Notes: generated from the sequence alone by a model not told the origin. Shown: positions 35,466 through 44,900, counted from the stretch's first letter. The stretch: 64,000 nucleotides of DNA from an uncultured Flavobacteriales bacterium (GCA_937876195.1 CALEIK010000017.1:62001-126000); one strand, 5' to 3'. Program-made: numbers and translations.

Positions 35466-37364
35466 ATGAAATTTTTCAGCCTCAAATCACTTTTCTATTT
35501 TGTTATTCTCCTGTTGGTGTTTATTCAAGTTTACCCGTATATTTTTGATTCAAAAATCTTTTTGGGTGGGGACAATGCAGGGTACTATCTGCTTGCAAAC
35601 GCTTTGGCTGAGGGACAAGGGTATGTAAATGTTCACTTACCTGGCATGCCTCCTGGAAATCACTTTCCTCCGGGGTACTCTTTCTTAATGAGTTTAATCA
35701 TTCGCATTGGTTTTGACTCTTTGATAAGCATGAAAATATTGAATGGAGTTCTTTTGTTGCTTTCCTCTTATCTGTTTTTTCAAATTTCTCTAAAACTCAC
35801 AAAAAACAAAGTGCTGTCTATTATTTTGGCTGCGCTCATGCTGTTGAATAGACATATGCTGGAGTACTCAACCATTGTAATGTCTGAAATTTCATTCGTT
35901 TTCTTCACACTGTTGAGCATCTATTTGTTCATGCTTGCTAAAGACCGAGACTTCAATTTAAAATCGCCCTATTTCTATTTCATGGTCGCGTCTGTCATTG
36001 CGCTGATTTATATCAGAACACAAGGAATTGCTCTCTCTGGTGCGTTTATGGTTTATTTGGCAATTAGTAAAAAGTTTAAACCTCTAGCTGTGATGTTCGT
36101 GTTATCATTCATTGCAATTTTGCCATGGCAAATGCGCAGCGCCAGTCTTGGAGGAAGTAGCTACGTCAAACAACTTATGCGCGTTGAACCGTACAACAGC
36201 GACTCAGAAAAAATGAAATTGGGTGACTGGGGGGATCGCATTGGTGAAAACGCAGTGCGCTATGTTTCCAAGGAAATTCCAAATGTCTTATTCCCAATAA
36301 TGACGGTTGAATATAAAGATCGTGCAACAGGGAAAAATATGCCCGCACCAGCTAGTTATTGGGTGCTAGGTTGTTTAATTATTGTGCTTGGTCTTATTGG
36401 TATTTGGTCTTGCAAAGAATATCGATGGTTGTTTTTACTCTTGTATGGAAGTACATTTGCCATCTACATGCTTTGGCCGCAAGTTTGGTTTGGCATTCGC
36501 TTTATCTTACCTATGGCGCCACTAACCTTAATGTTTGCCGTATTTGGGGTATATTACCTACTCCAACTCGCCATCAAACCGAAAGCACCACTGATCGAGT
36601 CCAATAGATTTGCATTTGTGTTTGCACTGCTTTGCTTTTTGCAAATAAACCCTATCAAAGACTTGGCGGCAAAATCGAACCGAGATCACCCGAAAAATTG
36701 GGACAACTTTTTGAAAATTGGGGAATGGAGCAAGGACCACTTAAAGGATGATGTGGTGATTGCAAATAGAAAACCAGAGTTAATTTATGCAGTAAGCAAG
36801 CACAAAACAGCAATTTTCTTGTACACTGAGAATCGAGAAGAAATCCTAAACGATTTCGTTAAAAATGGAGTGACACATGTCATTTTCGAGCAACTTGGCT
36901 TTAGTCAAACTGGTAAGTATTTATACCCTGTTTTTCAGAAGGAACCTGATAAATTTCGACAAATACATCATTTCGGTGCGTCCGTGAAAAAGGATAAAAA
37001 TGGAAATGCACTTCCCGCAACAAATGCTGCATGGATTTATGAATTTAGACCTGAATATGGTTATCACGGTCCCTATAAAAATGGCATACGTGAAGGTAAA
37101 GGCACCTACAAATACATGGATAACTCTTTGTTAGAGGGCACTTGGGTAAATGATACGATTAATGGTGAAGGTGTTCTAACCAAAGAAAACGGAATGACAT
37201 TTAAAGGCTCTTGGAGTAACGGGAGGAAAAACGGAAAGTTCATTATCTACAACCCAGAAAATGATCAAACGATTGAATCGATCTGGCAAAATGATACGAT
37301 ACAAGCAAATGGGTTTGTACTTGACGCAAAAGGGAATAGAATTGGACCGATTCGACTGCGCTAG
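35466..37364 (+). CDS. GT-C type membrane glycosyltransferase-like protein with C-terminal MORN repeats (632 aa)
   Basis: The first ~400 residues form about ten hydrophobic helices separated by short loops, with the GGDNAGYYLLANALAEGQGYV stretch (about 34-54) typical of GT39/ArnT/PMT-like enzymes; the Asp in GGDN is the likely catalytic base. A soluble segment (about 410-525) follows. The last ~100 residues hold three or four MORN repeats (GPYKNGIREGKGTYKYMDN, LLEGTWVNDTINGEGVL, FKGSWSNGRKNGKF). GT-C enzymes transfer sugars from lipid carriers on the periplasmic face. MORN repeats usually bind lipids or proteins; attached to a GT-C core they are unusual. The ATG at 35466 leads directly into helix 1. 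Confidence 0.8.
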   Translation: MKFFSLKSLFYFVILLLVFIQVYPYIFDSKIFLGGDNAGYYLLANALAEGQGYVNVHLPGMPPGNHFPPGYSFLMSLIIRIGFDSLISMKILNGVLLLLSSYLFFQISLKLTKNKVLSIILAALMLLNRHMLEYSTIVMSEISFVFFTLLSIYLFMLAKDRDFNLKSPYFYFMVASVIALIYIRTQGIALSGAFMVYLAISKKFKPLAVMFVLSFIAILPWQMRSASLGGSSYVKQLMRVEPYNSDSEKMKLGDWGDRIGENAVRYVSKEIPNVLFPIMTVEYKDRATGKNMPAPASYWVLGCLIIVLGLIGIWSCKEYRWLFLLLYGSTFAIYMLWPQVWFGIRFILPMAPLTLMFAVFGVYYLLQLAIKPKAPLIESNRFAFVFALLCFLQINPIKDLAAKSNRDHPKNWDNFLKIGEWSKDHLKDDVVIANRKPELIYAVSKHKTAIFLYTENREEILNDFVKNGVTHVIFEQLGFSQTGKYLYPVFQKEPDKFRQIHHFGASVKKDKNGNALPATNAAWIYEFRPEYGYHGPYKNGIREGKGTYKYMDNSLLEGTWVNDTINGEGVLTKENGMTFKGSWSNGRKNGKFIIYNPENDQTIESIWQNDTIQANGFVLDAKGNRIGPIRLR

Positions 37365-37777
37365 TCTTTTGTCACTTTACTTTCGTTGTCCTCGACGATT
37401 GGTTTCTCATCCTTAACGACAGGTTTATCTTCGCTCGCTTTCTTATCTAGCTCCGATTGTAATTTCGTATGCGCATCGCGAATATTGGGTTGATACTTTA
37501 TGGATTGGTCTAAATCCGTGGCCATTTGATCCAAAGGTCGCTTAATGTCTTCTGCGGTATCTTCTAAAATTCCCTTCAAGTTCAGGTCCTTTTTCATTTC
37601 TGCACCTGATTTTTTGATTTCGTTCTGAATGTCCTGAGATGCATCTTTGACCTGTCGAATTGTTTTTCCCAAGGTTTTCGCCAGACCAGGAATGCTCTTT
37701 GACCCGAAAAAAATCAGAATAAACACCAGGATGAGTAAAATCTCAGTCCCCGCAACATCATTTAAAATTAAAATCAT
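37361..37777 (-). CDS. tatA: Sec-independent translocase TatA/TatE family protein (138 aa)
   Basis: TatA features: a short N-terminal membrane helix (about 12-25, ILLILVFILIFFG), the FGSKSIPGLAK hinge and an amphipathic helix (about 27-60). The long charged tail (about 65-138, rich in Lys, Asp and Glu) is longer than in E. coli TatA and common in Bacteroidota. TatA oligomers form the pore that moves folded twin-arginine proteins across the inner membrane. No tatC is nearby. It converges with the GT-C/MORN gene, sharing 4 bp at the stops. Confidence 0.88.
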   Translation of the reverse strand: MILILNDVAGTEILLILVFILIFFGSKSIPGLAKTLGKTIRQVKDASQDIQNEIKKSGAEMKKDLNLKGILEDTAEDIKRPLDQMATDLDQSIKYQPNIRDAHTKLQSELDKKASEDKPVVKDEKPIVEDNESKVTKD

Positions 37778-37832
37778 AGCACAAAGATAATGAATACAAC
37801 TGAAGTTAAAATTCTTTCCGCTTTATTTAAAA

Positions 37833-38273
37833 TTACGGTCTAAATCCTGCTTTCGCCGCTGGATATGAATTGAAGGTTCCAGTGCCTAAGGCCACCAGTT
37901 CATCGTTTTGGTTGAAAATTTTACCTTCCACGAAAATCAATCTGCTTCCCGTTTTTATAACATCTGCGCTCGCATGAAGAACGTCATTTTCAAACGCTGG
38001 TTTTACAAAGGAAATTTTCAGTTCAATCGTAGAAACAACTTTATCCTCTTCGAGCACCTTTGACAGGGCACATATCCCCATCGTTGCATCCATAAGCGCT
38101 GATATTGCACCTCCATGTGCCGCAAATGGAGTTGCCAAATGTAACGAAGTCACTGGCATTGAATAACTGATTTCACCTGGCCCTTCGATGTTAAAATCCA
38201 TTTCCAGGATGCGACCAAAATTATTATGATCGATGTACAACTGAACGAGTGGATGTTTGTTCAAATCAGCCAT
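37833..38273 (-). CDS. PaaI-type hotdog-fold thioesterase (146 aa)
   Basis: A single hotdog domain with the PaaI/4HBT signature AAHGGAISALMDATMGICAL (about 52-71; the catalytic region HGG...D). It continues with VSTIELKISFVKPA and a final RLIFVEGKIFNQNDELVALG strand. Such enzymes hydrolyse acyl- or phenylacetyl-CoA thioesters; the substrate is unclear. The ATG overlaps the stop of the upstream MscS gene (TAATG), so the two are translationally coupled. Confidence 0.85.
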   Translation of the reverse strand: MADLNKHPLVQLYIDHNNFGRILEMDFNIEGPGEISYSMPVTSLHLATPFAAHGGAISALMDATMGICALSKVLEEDKVVSTIELKISFVKPAFENDVLHASADVIKTGSRLIFVEGKIFNQNDELVALGTGTFNSYPAAKAGFRP

Positions 38274-39103
38274 TAAGACGGGTTTTTAACATGTACATCC
38301 ATTTGTGGGAAAGGAATGGTCAATCCTGCTGCACCAAATTCATTGTAGACTCTTTCATTCATCGCGAAGAAGACATCCCAGTAATCATCTGTTTTTACCC
38401 AGACACGTACCGTAATGTTCACCGATGAATTATCCAGTTTCCCCAATCCAATAAAGGGTTCTGGATCTGTCAAAATTCGTTTGTCGGCTTCAATAAACTG
38501 TTGCAACAGCTCCTTTGCGACTTTTAAATCATCACCATACGCAATTCCAAAGGACCAGTCGACCCTTCTTTTCTCCGCTTTGGTGTAATTTACGATGGTG
38601 CCATTCGCCACCGCTCCGTTCGCTAAAATGATCACCTTGTTGTCCGTGGTCTTCAGAATTGTATTGAATATGAGTACCTCATCTACAAATCCTTGCTCTC
38701 CTTGTACATCCACAAAATCTCCGACTTTAAATGGTCTAAAAAACAAGATCATCACTCCTCCAGCAAAATTGGAAAGGGTTCCCGAAAAAGCCATCCCGAT
38801 GGCCAAACCTGCTGCTCCTAAAAGAGCAACGAAGGAAGTCATTTCTATTCCAAGCTGCATCACGGCAGTGATTACTACTAAAATTTTAATGCTTGCTTTC
38901 ACCAAACTCGAGAGAAAGCTGATCAAACTTGGTTCTGTTTCTCTTTTGTTCAATACACGCACCATTCCTGCGCTCACTATTTTGGCGAGCCAAAACCCAA
39001 AGACAAGAACGGCGATGGCAATAGCGATCTTTATACCAAACTCCATCATCCCTTTTAGAATAGTGCCACCTTCAATCCCTAACCACGATTCTATTTTTTC
39101 CAT
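38273..39103 (-). CDS. Small-conductance mechanosensitive channel, MscS family (276 aa)
   Basis: Three N-terminal hydrophobic helices (about 20-40, 60-82, 88-120). The last is the pore helix with the Gly/Ala-rich ALLGAAGLAIGMAFSGTLSNF segment (about 88-108), followed by the MscS beta domain (FKVGDFVDVQGEQGFV, IILANGAVANGTIVNYT) and the C-terminal alpha/beta domain (to FPQMDVHVKNPS). These channels open on membrane tension to release solutes after osmotic downshock. I start at the ATG at 39103; the longer frame begins with TTG at 39121 and adds six residues. It overlaps the thioesterase gene by one base. Confidence 0.92.
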   Translation of the reverse strand: MEKIESWLGIEGGTILKGMMEFGIKIAIAIAVLVFGFWLAKIVSAGMVRVLNKRETEPSLISFLSSLVKASIKILVVITAVMQLGIEMTSFVALLGAAGLAIGMAFSGTLSNFAGGVMILFFRPFKVGDFVDVQGEQGFVDEVLIFNTILKTTDNKVIILANGAVANGTIVNYTKAEKRRVDWSFGIAYGDDLKVAKELLQQFIEADKRILTDPEPFIGLGKLDNSSVNITVRVWVKTDDYWDVFFAMNERVYNEFGAAGLTIPFPQMDVHVKNPS

Positions 39104-39172
39104 TTCATTGATTTTATACAAAATTAAAGGAGTTTTTTAACTGACATGTTTTCAATTGATTTAATTTAGCGT

Positions 39173-39940
39173 ATGTTTTTTATTCTTTCAAAAGCGCTGC
39201 TATTTCTGTTGTCTCCATTTTTTTGGTTGATTGTATCTTTTGCTTTCTATTTATTTGTCAAAAAACCTAAATGGAAAAAAATTGGAAAGTGGTCCAGTAT
39301 TTTCATTTTTGTATTCTTCACAAATAGCGTAATATTTTCCTTCTTCTGTGGCATGTGGGAAGTCCCTGGAACGCCAATTGACAAGGTAGAGCACCACGAC
39401 GTGGCGATTGTGCTAGGTGGCATGTTTGAATACAATGGTGATCTAAAGGAAATCAGTATTCGTAGACAAGGCGATCGTTTGTTTAAAGCAGTTTCTCTGT
39501 ACAAAACTGGGAAAGTGGACAAAATCCTCATTTCAGGTGATTCAGGATTTATTACCGACCGTGGACTGCACGAAGCAAAACAAGTAAAAGAGGTGCTCAT
39601 CTCATGGGGAATTCCTTCGCAGGACATTATTACCGAAGAAACTTCGGTCAACACCCATGAAAATGCTGTAGAGACAAAAAAAATCTTAAGTCGGTCTTAC
39701 CCGCACTACAACAAGTTCATTTTGGTGACTTCTGGCATTCACATGAAACGAGCCCTGGCTTGCTTTGAAAAGGAAGGTGTTACTTGCACCGCCTTTTCAA
39801 CAGATCTCTATGCCAACCAAACGCATACTTATTTTTGGGATCAATACATTATTCCTAATGCGGATAACATGCTTGTTTGGAACAAACTACTCAAAGAAGT
39901 CACAGGGTACATAATGTATGACGTGGTGGGTTATCTCTAA
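39173..39940 (+). CDS. YdcF/ElyC (DUF218) family membrane protein (255 aa)
   Basis: Two N-terminal hydrophobic segments (about 1-28 and 40-62) are followed by a DUF218 domain: VAIVLGGMFEYNG (about 76-88), YKTGKVDKILISGDSG (about 107-122), EAKQVKEVLISWGIP, ETSVNTHENAVETKK and FILVTSGIHMKRALACFEKEG. ElyC and SanA of E. coli belong here and affect lipid-carrier use and envelope integrity at low temperature; the biochemical activity is unknown. TAATTTAG ends three bases before the ATG at 39173, resembling the arrangement at the GH25 gene but with a weaker -7 box. Confidence 0.87.
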   Translation: MFFILSKALLFLLSPFFWLIVSFAFYLFVKKPKWKKIGKWSSIFIFVFFTNSVIFSFFCGMWEVPGTPIDKVEHHDVAIVLGGMFEYNGDLKEISIRRQGDRLFKAVSLYKTGKVDKILISGDSGFITDRGLHEAKQVKEVLISWGIPSQDIITEETSVNTHENAVETKKILSRSYPHYNKFILVTSGIHMKRALACFEKEGVTCTAFSTDLYANQTHTYFWDQYIIPNADNMLVWNKLLKEVTGYIMYDVVGYL

Positions 39941-39978
39941 GTTTCAAATTAAATACGAATTTAGAATAATCTAGCTTT

Positions 39979-41016
39979 CTATTTTCCTTTCTTCTTTTTA
40001 GTCGTCGGCATTTCATCGTCTTCGTTTTCACTTTTCACGCGTTCTGGAAAAGCATAGGTTTCTCGACCATGTTCATCGTATTTGTATTCTTCCAATACGA
40101 CATTCTTCTTGTACAAGGTTTTGTGCTTCGTTTTTCCATCGGGATAAAACTCCTCAAACCACCCTTCTTTCATTCCTTTATAATAAGTCTCACTTGATTG
40201 TATCGAACCATCATAGTAGAACATTTTAAACTCCCCATTTTTCACGCCAGAGTTCCAATTCTCGTTTTTCAAGGGTTTTCCATCGTCATAGAAGTATTTA
40301 CATTCTCCGTCCTTCTTTCCTTGTTTGTAATTCAACTCTTCGATAATAACACCATCCATGTTGTAAATCTTAAAGGAACCTTCCAGTATACCGTTCGCGT
40401 AGTTTGTTTCACGTTGAATTTTAGATCCTGGGTAATACGATCTCTTTACACCGTTCAACCGTCCATTGCTATACGTTTCCATACGTGTAGTGTCACCTGA
40501 TTTGCCAAAATAAATTTGTCTCCCATGCTTCTCTCCTAATAGATAATTCATCTCCCAAGCCACGTACTGCGTGCTGTCGTAATAATACAACCACTGTCCC
40601 GATTCAACACCTTGGATATGACTGCGCACTACTTGTGGACAGCCCGTTTTATAATACGTGGTATCAATGCCATCTTCCTTTCCATTGACAAAATTCACCC
40701 TGCGTTCTATTGTTCCATTCATGTGACATGTCTCACAAAGTCCAGTAAATGGTTTGTTACCACCTGCTGCATTGACCATATCGTCATTTTTGAGGTAAAC
40801 GATATTGGAAGCCTCATCGTATTCTAGCCGTTGATTACAATCTACTACACCTGCCAATTTACCGCATTCCCATTCGGAATATCGCTGATGATTTTTAATC
40901 ACTTCGCCGGCTGCGTCGTAACGCAGATAGCAAGAGTCTTTCTTTTTAATCTCAGGAATTTGCGCTGAAACAGTGAACAACATAGAACTGAAAAGGATAA
41001 ATACTAAATTTTTCAT
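39979..41016 (-). CDS. Secreted YwqK-type MORN-variant repeat protein (345 aa)
   Basis: A signal peptide (1-18, ending TVSAQ) is followed by about ten copies of the degenerate MORN-variant unit of 22-24 residues: GTIERRVNFVNGKEDG, YSNGRLNGVKRSYYPG, YANGILEGSFKIYNMDG, YKQGKKDGECKYFYDDGK, YYKGMKEGWFEEFYPDGK. The basic tail ends TTKKKKGK. Database labels often call this family a YwqK antitoxin component, but a signal peptide and the absence of a toxin partner argue against that here. The function is unknown; the repeats probably bind protein, peptidoglycan or lipid in the periplasm. ATG at 41016. Confidence 0.82.
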   Translation of the reverse strand: MKNLVFILFSSMLFTVSAQIPEIKKKDSCYLRYDAAGEVIKNHQRYSEWECGKLAGVVDCNQRLEYDEASNIVYLKNDDMVNAAGGNKPFTGLCETCHMNGTIERRVNFVNGKEDGIDTTYYKTGCPQVVRSHIQGVESGQWLYYYDSTQYVAWEMNYLLGEKHGRQIYFGKSGDTTRMETYSNGRLNGVKRSYYPGSKIQRETNYANGILEGSFKIYNMDGVIIEELNYKQGKKDGECKYFYDDGKPLKNENWNSGVKNGEFKMFYYDGSIQSSETYYKGMKEGWFEEFYPDGKTKHKTLYKKNVVLEEYKYDEHGRETYAFPERVKSENEDDEMPTTKKKKGK

Positions 41017-41044
41017 AGTGTCATTTTTACTTTTGTGTTATCGC

Positions 41045-41443
41045 CTATTCAACAATCAAGCCAGTTAGTTTTACACGCAGGTCCTCTGGGATCTCAACTG
41101 TCGTTTTCTTCGTGTAATCAAAACAGACCAAGGTCGAACTTCCACGCGTGTACAATTCTCCATTTACCGTTAACTCATACCCCAGAACAAAACTTTTGGT
41201 TCCAAGTTTTTCTACAGACAGTTGAATCATTGGGTCATCGTGCAAAACGACAGGACGTACGTATTCAATTTCATTTTTCAATAAAATGATTCCATTGTTA
41301 ATCCAATCCCATTTTTTGCCAAGTAACTGGTTAAAAAAATCCATGCGCGCCGACTCAAAGTAATTGAGGTAAACGGCATTGTTCACATGTCCCATCACAT
41401 CAATATCTGAAAAACGCACGTAAATCTTTGAAGGTTCTATCAT
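41045..41443 (-). CDS. Acyl-CoA thioesterase, 4HBT (FadM/YbgC-like) family (132 aa)
   Basis: A single hotdog domain opening with VRFSDIDVMGHVNNAVYLNYFE (about 9-30; named here by its ends), the classical D-x-x-GHVNN signature of 4-hydroxybenzoyl-CoA-type thioesterases, whose aspartate is catalytic. It hydrolyses acyl-CoA; the chain length cannot be told. The ATG overlaps the stop of the WbpM-like gene by 4 bp (ATGA), so they are co-translated. Confidence 0.87.
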   Translation of the reverse strand: MIEPSKIYVRFSDIDVMGHVNNAVYLNYFESARMDFFNQLLGKKWDWINNGIILLKNEIEYVRPVVLHDDPMIQLSVEKLGTKSFVLGYELTVNGELYTRGSSTLVCFDYTKKTTVEIPEDLRVKLTGLIVE

Positions 41444-43326
41444 CTTTTGTCCAATTTTTCGTACTGAGAATTGTTGCTAATAAACTCGGGCACGATGTCC
41501 TTCATTTTCGTCACAATCGCTTCATTGTCTTGCGAAGAAAACAGTTTTACGAGTTCCTCTACCCGTTCAATTTGCGAAATATCCTCTTCCCGAGTTTTTG
41601 CTATTAAGATCTGTGGATGATGTGTCGGTAACGTGTCTTCATCCTTTGCCAATAATTCTTCGTATAATTTTTCTCCTGGTCGCAAACCGGTGAACTGAAT
41701 TTGTATGTCTTTTCCAAGTTCAAGTCCACTCAGCTGAATCATTTTCTTTGCTAAATCGATGATCTTTACCGATTCACCCATGTCAAACACATAAATCTCT
41801 CCTCCATTCCCCATTGCGCCAGCTTCTAGTACAAGTTGACAAGCTTCTGGAATTGTCATGAAGAATCTCGTCACACGCTCGTCAGTCACTGTAATCGGCC
41901 CTCCCTGATCAATTTGGCGTTGAAAAAGAGGGATCACCGAACCGTTGGAACCTAGTACATTTCCGAAGCGTGTAGTAATGAATTTCGTTTTGTTCTCCAT
42001 ATTTGCGCGCTGCACATAAATTTCTGCCACACGCTTGGATGCTCCCATTACATTGGTTGGATTCACCGCTTTGTCAGTAGAAATCATGACAAACTTATCG
42101 ACACCAAATTCGTTTGACATGTCAACGAGATTACGCGTACCCAATACATTTGTGAGTACCGCCTCGGAAGGGTTGTCCTCCATCAAGGGAACGTGTTTAT
42201 AAGCCGCTGCGTGAAACACATAATTTGGGCGCAACACATCAAATACCCTGCGCATGCGTTCAGCACTTCGAATATCACCAATAACTACCTCAAAATTGAC
42301 GTTCGGGAAATCATCCTTTAATTCATTGTGAAAATCGTACATGGGCGATTCTGCTTGGTCCAGCAAGATAATTTTCTTCAACTTATAACTTGCTAGTTGT
42401 CGCACCAATCCACTACCAATGGATCCTGCTGCACCAGTCACCAAAATCGTTCTTCCATTCAATTCCTGCTCTACTTTTCCGTCTTCAAGAGAAATCGATT
42501 TTCTTCCAAGCAAATCATCGATTTTAATCTTCGCAATTTGCTTTGTCGAAAATTCACCGTTGATCCAACTCTTCGTGCTTGGTACTTTTTTGACTTCAAC
42601 ATTCAGTTCCAAGCATTTTTCAACCACTTTTTTCTTGTTCTCCTTGTCTGGCGATTGAATGGCGATAATCACCAAACTTACTCCTTCCTCTTTGATCAAT
42701 TTTTCCAGTTGACTGGTCGGATAAATCGTCACACCCTCCAATCGATTTCCTGTCAATTTGGTGTTATCGTCAATAAAACCAACGATTTTTTGTGCATTGT
42801 TGATGTCTTTCTCAATCGTTCGCTTCGTAATCAATCCCGAGATTCCTGCACCGTAAATAATCACTCGATATTGAATTTCCTTCACTTTAATCGACTCCAA
42901 ATAGATCAACTTAATCGCAAAACGGGAGCCCAGCAGTAAGACTGTGGAAGCCAAAAATTCAATTAGTAAAATCGACGTTGGGAACAGAAAGTATCCATCC
43001 AAAAAGAACAAACGAACAAAGCCAAGCGCAACAAATATTGCTGAACAGGTCAACGATGCCAATAAAATCCGTCGCATATCCTCGGTAGACGTATGTCGAA
43101 CTAGACCTTTGTGAATTTTAAACGAATAAAAAACGATGAATTTGATGAAGAAATAAATAAGAATGGACTTCGAGAGAATTGCCCATTCCTTTTCAATTAG
43201 TTCTTCATCTGCCTTTAAATCAAAACGAATAAGGTAGGCGAACAATAGCGCCACCATCGATATGACTAAATCGATGATAATAATTATCCAACGTGGTGTA
43301 TTTGATTTTGGCAGGAACATAAACAA
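41440..43326 (-). CDS. WbpM/CapD-like nucleoside-diphosphate-sugar 4,6-dehydratase, membrane-bound (628 aa)
   Basis: Four N-terminal membrane helices (about 12-120), a CoA-binding-like Rossmann domain (about 145-265) and a C-terminal SDR domain (from about 290). SDR features are the NAD loop TGAAGSIGSG, AAAYKHVPLMEDNPSEA and STDKAVNPTNVMGASKR, where Met replaces the usual catalytic tyrosine before the lysine, as in WbpM. The enzyme converts UDP-GlcNAc-type sugars to 4-keto-6-deoxy sugars for O-antigen or capsule. TRFFMTIPEA and GLRPGEKLYEELL are typical C-terminal blocks. The ATG is at 43326. It is the only clear surface-polysaccharide gene here besides the GT-C protein. Confidence 0.93.
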   Translation of the reverse strand: MFMFLPKSNTPRWIIIIIDLVISMVALLFAYLIRFDLKADEELIEKEWAILSKSILIYFFIKFIVFYSFKIHKGLVRHTSTEDMRRILLASLTCSAIFVALGFVRLFFLDGYFLFPTSILLIEFLASTVLLLGSRFAIKLIYLESIKVKEIQYRVIIYGAGISGLITKRTIEKDINNAQKIVGFIDDNTKLTGNRLEGVTIYPTSQLEKLIKEEGVSLVIIAIQSPDKENKKKVVEKCLELNVEVKKVPSTKSWINGEFSTKQIAKIKIDDLLGRKSISLEDGKVEQELNGRTILVTGAAGSIGSGLVRQLASYKLKKIILLDQAESPMYDFHNELKDDFPNVNFEVVIGDIRSAERMRRVFDVLRPNYVFHAAAYKHVPLMEDNPSEAVLTNVLGTRNLVDMSNEFGVDKFVMISTDKAVNPTNVMGASKRVAEIYVQRANMENKTKFITTRFGNVLGSNGSVIPLFQRQIDQGGPITVTDERVTRFFMTIPEACQLVLEAGAMGNGGEIYVFDMGESVKIIDLAKKMIQLSGLELGKDIQIQFTGLRPGEKLYEELLAKDEDTLPTHHPQILIAKTREEDISQIERVEELVKLFSSQDNEAIVTKMKDIVPEFISNNSQYEKLDKR

Positions 43327-43391
43327 ATGTACTAAATATCCGCGTGAAGTATGTGTTCTCTCAGGGTCAGTTATGAACTATGAAATGCTCA

Positions 43392-44354
43392 TTAAATCGC
43401 TTCAAACTGATGTTTTTGGTGATTTAAGTTAATAAAATCTCTCAATTTTATCAGCGAATATTGGGTATTTCCTTTCGGGTGACCGATGATGGTCAACTCT
43501 TCATTCTCTTGATTAATCGCTTTCTCGAGCGCTGCATTTAGCTTCTTTGAAAAATAACCATCCGTAGAGACGTGGTGGTAATAAGCATTAAATAAAACAT
43601 GTCTCTTCCTGCTTCCTTGGCTCAAAAATAATCCATCCCCTATCATTTTGTGCTGGGTTGGAAAAATACGCCCTAAACCGTACAACATCCAATAGAATGA
43701 AGGTCGATAACGGTAGGAAGCAATTGGAAATTCAGTAAAGGAGCCATTTTCTACTTCCTCGCACACATCGTTTTCAAATCTATATTTCGACTTTCGTGGT
43801 GCTGTTCTAAAATCAAGATTGTAGTTTTCAGTTTGTAAATAACCATCAGCTATCACGCTCGAATCAATTGAAATCTGTGCTTTCAAAAGTGCTTCTTTTA
43901 ATTCAGAAAAAGGTTGAATACACCAACCTCCAGCACGAAACGCGTGTACTGGTTCTTTCGTCAATTCCTCCAAATAAGTTTTGTATGCTGTGACAATGCG
44001 CACGCGCTCATCGGTAGAGAAATCAATTAATTTATAGTGCCCTTCCACATTCATTGTCCACGTGCCGTCGTTCCACGTTGCTTTTTCCCAATGCGGGTGC
44101 ACATGCAATTGAACCGAATGTCCCTTTTCAATTATTTCCTTGATTTGGGCTTTGACTTGCGTAAGTTCTGTTTGCAGCTCTGGATATTTTTCGGCTTGTA
44201 CTAAGTATCCAACATCTACGAAGAATGTATAATGAACGTTCTTTGCTTCTGCCAAAGCCAACAAATCACGCGTCGGTTGTAGCAAGCACTTTTCGACAGA
44301 ACCAGAAGTTTCTCCAAAAAAGAGTTCGTAATCGAATGTTAAATAGATCTTCAC
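43392..44354 (-). CDS. NodB-fold polysaccharide deacetylase-like protein (320 aa)
   Basis: KIYLTFDYELFFGET opens the protein (TFDYE in place of the usual TFDDG), QLHVHPHWE carries the metal-binding histidines (about 109-117), and AFRAGGWCIQP matches the arginine motif of NodB/polysaccharide deacetylases. The C-terminal third (RKRHVLFNAYYHH onward) is less conserved. It is likely to remove acyl groups from a sugar of an envelope polysaccharide, in keeping with the WbpM-like neighbour. No ATG lies in the right place; the GTG at 44354 sits directly before the first conserved strand. A longer frame from a GTG at 44438 adds residues that do not look conserved. Confidence 0.78.
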   Translation of the reverse strand: MKIYLTFDYELFFGETSGSVEKCLLQPTRDLLALAEAKNVHYTFFVDVGYLVQAEKYPELQTELTQVKAQIKEIIEKGHSVQLHVHPHWEKATWNDGTWTMNVEGHYKLIDFSTDERVRIVTAYKTYLEELTKEPVHAFRAGGWCIQPFSELKEALLKAQISIDSSVIADGYLQTENYNLDFRTAPRKSKYRFENDVCEEVENGSFTEFPIASYRYRPSFYWMLYGLGRIFPTQHKMIGDGLFLSQGSRKRHVLFNAYYHHVSTDGYFSKKLNAALEKAINQENEELTIIGHPKGNTQYSLIKLRDFINLNHQKHQFEAI

Positions 44355-44447
44355 AATTGCGAAGATAATTGATTTTTTGAGACATCTTCCCACCCATGTA
44401 TAGACAAAAAATGTATCTTGGTGCAACGCAAAATGCACAAGTGAATA

Positions 44448-44900
44448 ATGGAAGAAATTGAATACAAATACCTCGTTGATAGGAATAAGTGGGATGCGTT
44501 GAAAAAACCTGAGGGGGAATTAATCGTTCAAGGGTTTATCTACAATTCAAAAGAATGCGTGGTGCGGGTTCGCATCAAAGGAAATCGTGGTTTTTTGACC
44601 ATCAAAGGTGAAACAAAAGGTATCACTCGTCAAGAATTTGAATACGAGATTCCGTTCGAAGATGCTGAAAAAATGATTGACAGCTTCACCGATAAACATA
44701 TTCGGAAAATACGGTACGAAATAATCATTGGCAAGCACACGTGGGAAGTCGACGTGTTTGAAGGTGCATTGCAGGGCTTGATTTTAGCCGAACTTGAAGT
44801 CGATTCAGAAAACGAAAAATTTGAATTGCCCCAATGGGTCACAGAAGACGTTTCACACGATCCCAATTATTACAATGCTGTACTGATTGAGAAGTGTTAG
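44448..44900 (+). CDS. CYTH-domain protein (150 aa)
   Basis: The N-terminal EIEYKYLV gives the ExExK signature of the CYTH (triphosphate tunnel metalloenzyme) family. RVRIKGNRGFLTIKGETKG, RQEFEYEIPF, KIRYEI and a C-terminal AELEVDSE provide the paired acidic and basic strands that line the tunnel. Bacterial members often cleave inorganic triphosphate, although the family also includes adenylate cyclases and thiamine triphosphatases. The ATG at 44448 is 93 bp from the divergent deacetylase gene. Confidence 0.9.
   Translation: MEEIEYKYLVDRNKWDALKKPEGELIVQGFIYNSKECVVRVRIKGNRGFLTIKGETKGITRQEFEYEIPFEDAEKMIDSFTDKHIRKIRYEIIIGKHTWEVDVFEGALQGLILAELEVDSENEKFELPQWVTEDVSHDPNYYNAVLIEKC

Noticed and set aside
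38595..39140. Plus-strand frame opposite the MscS gene
   Set aside because: Antisense to conserved MscS sequence, low-complexity basic translation.
39979..41016. YwqK-type protein as an antitoxin of a toxin-antitoxin system
   Set aside because: It has a signal peptide and no toxin gene is adjacent; the antitoxin label for this repeat family is an automatic naming habit.
42397..42939. Plus-strand frame opposite the WbpM-like gene
   Set aside because: Antisense to conserved coding sequence, no recognisable domain.
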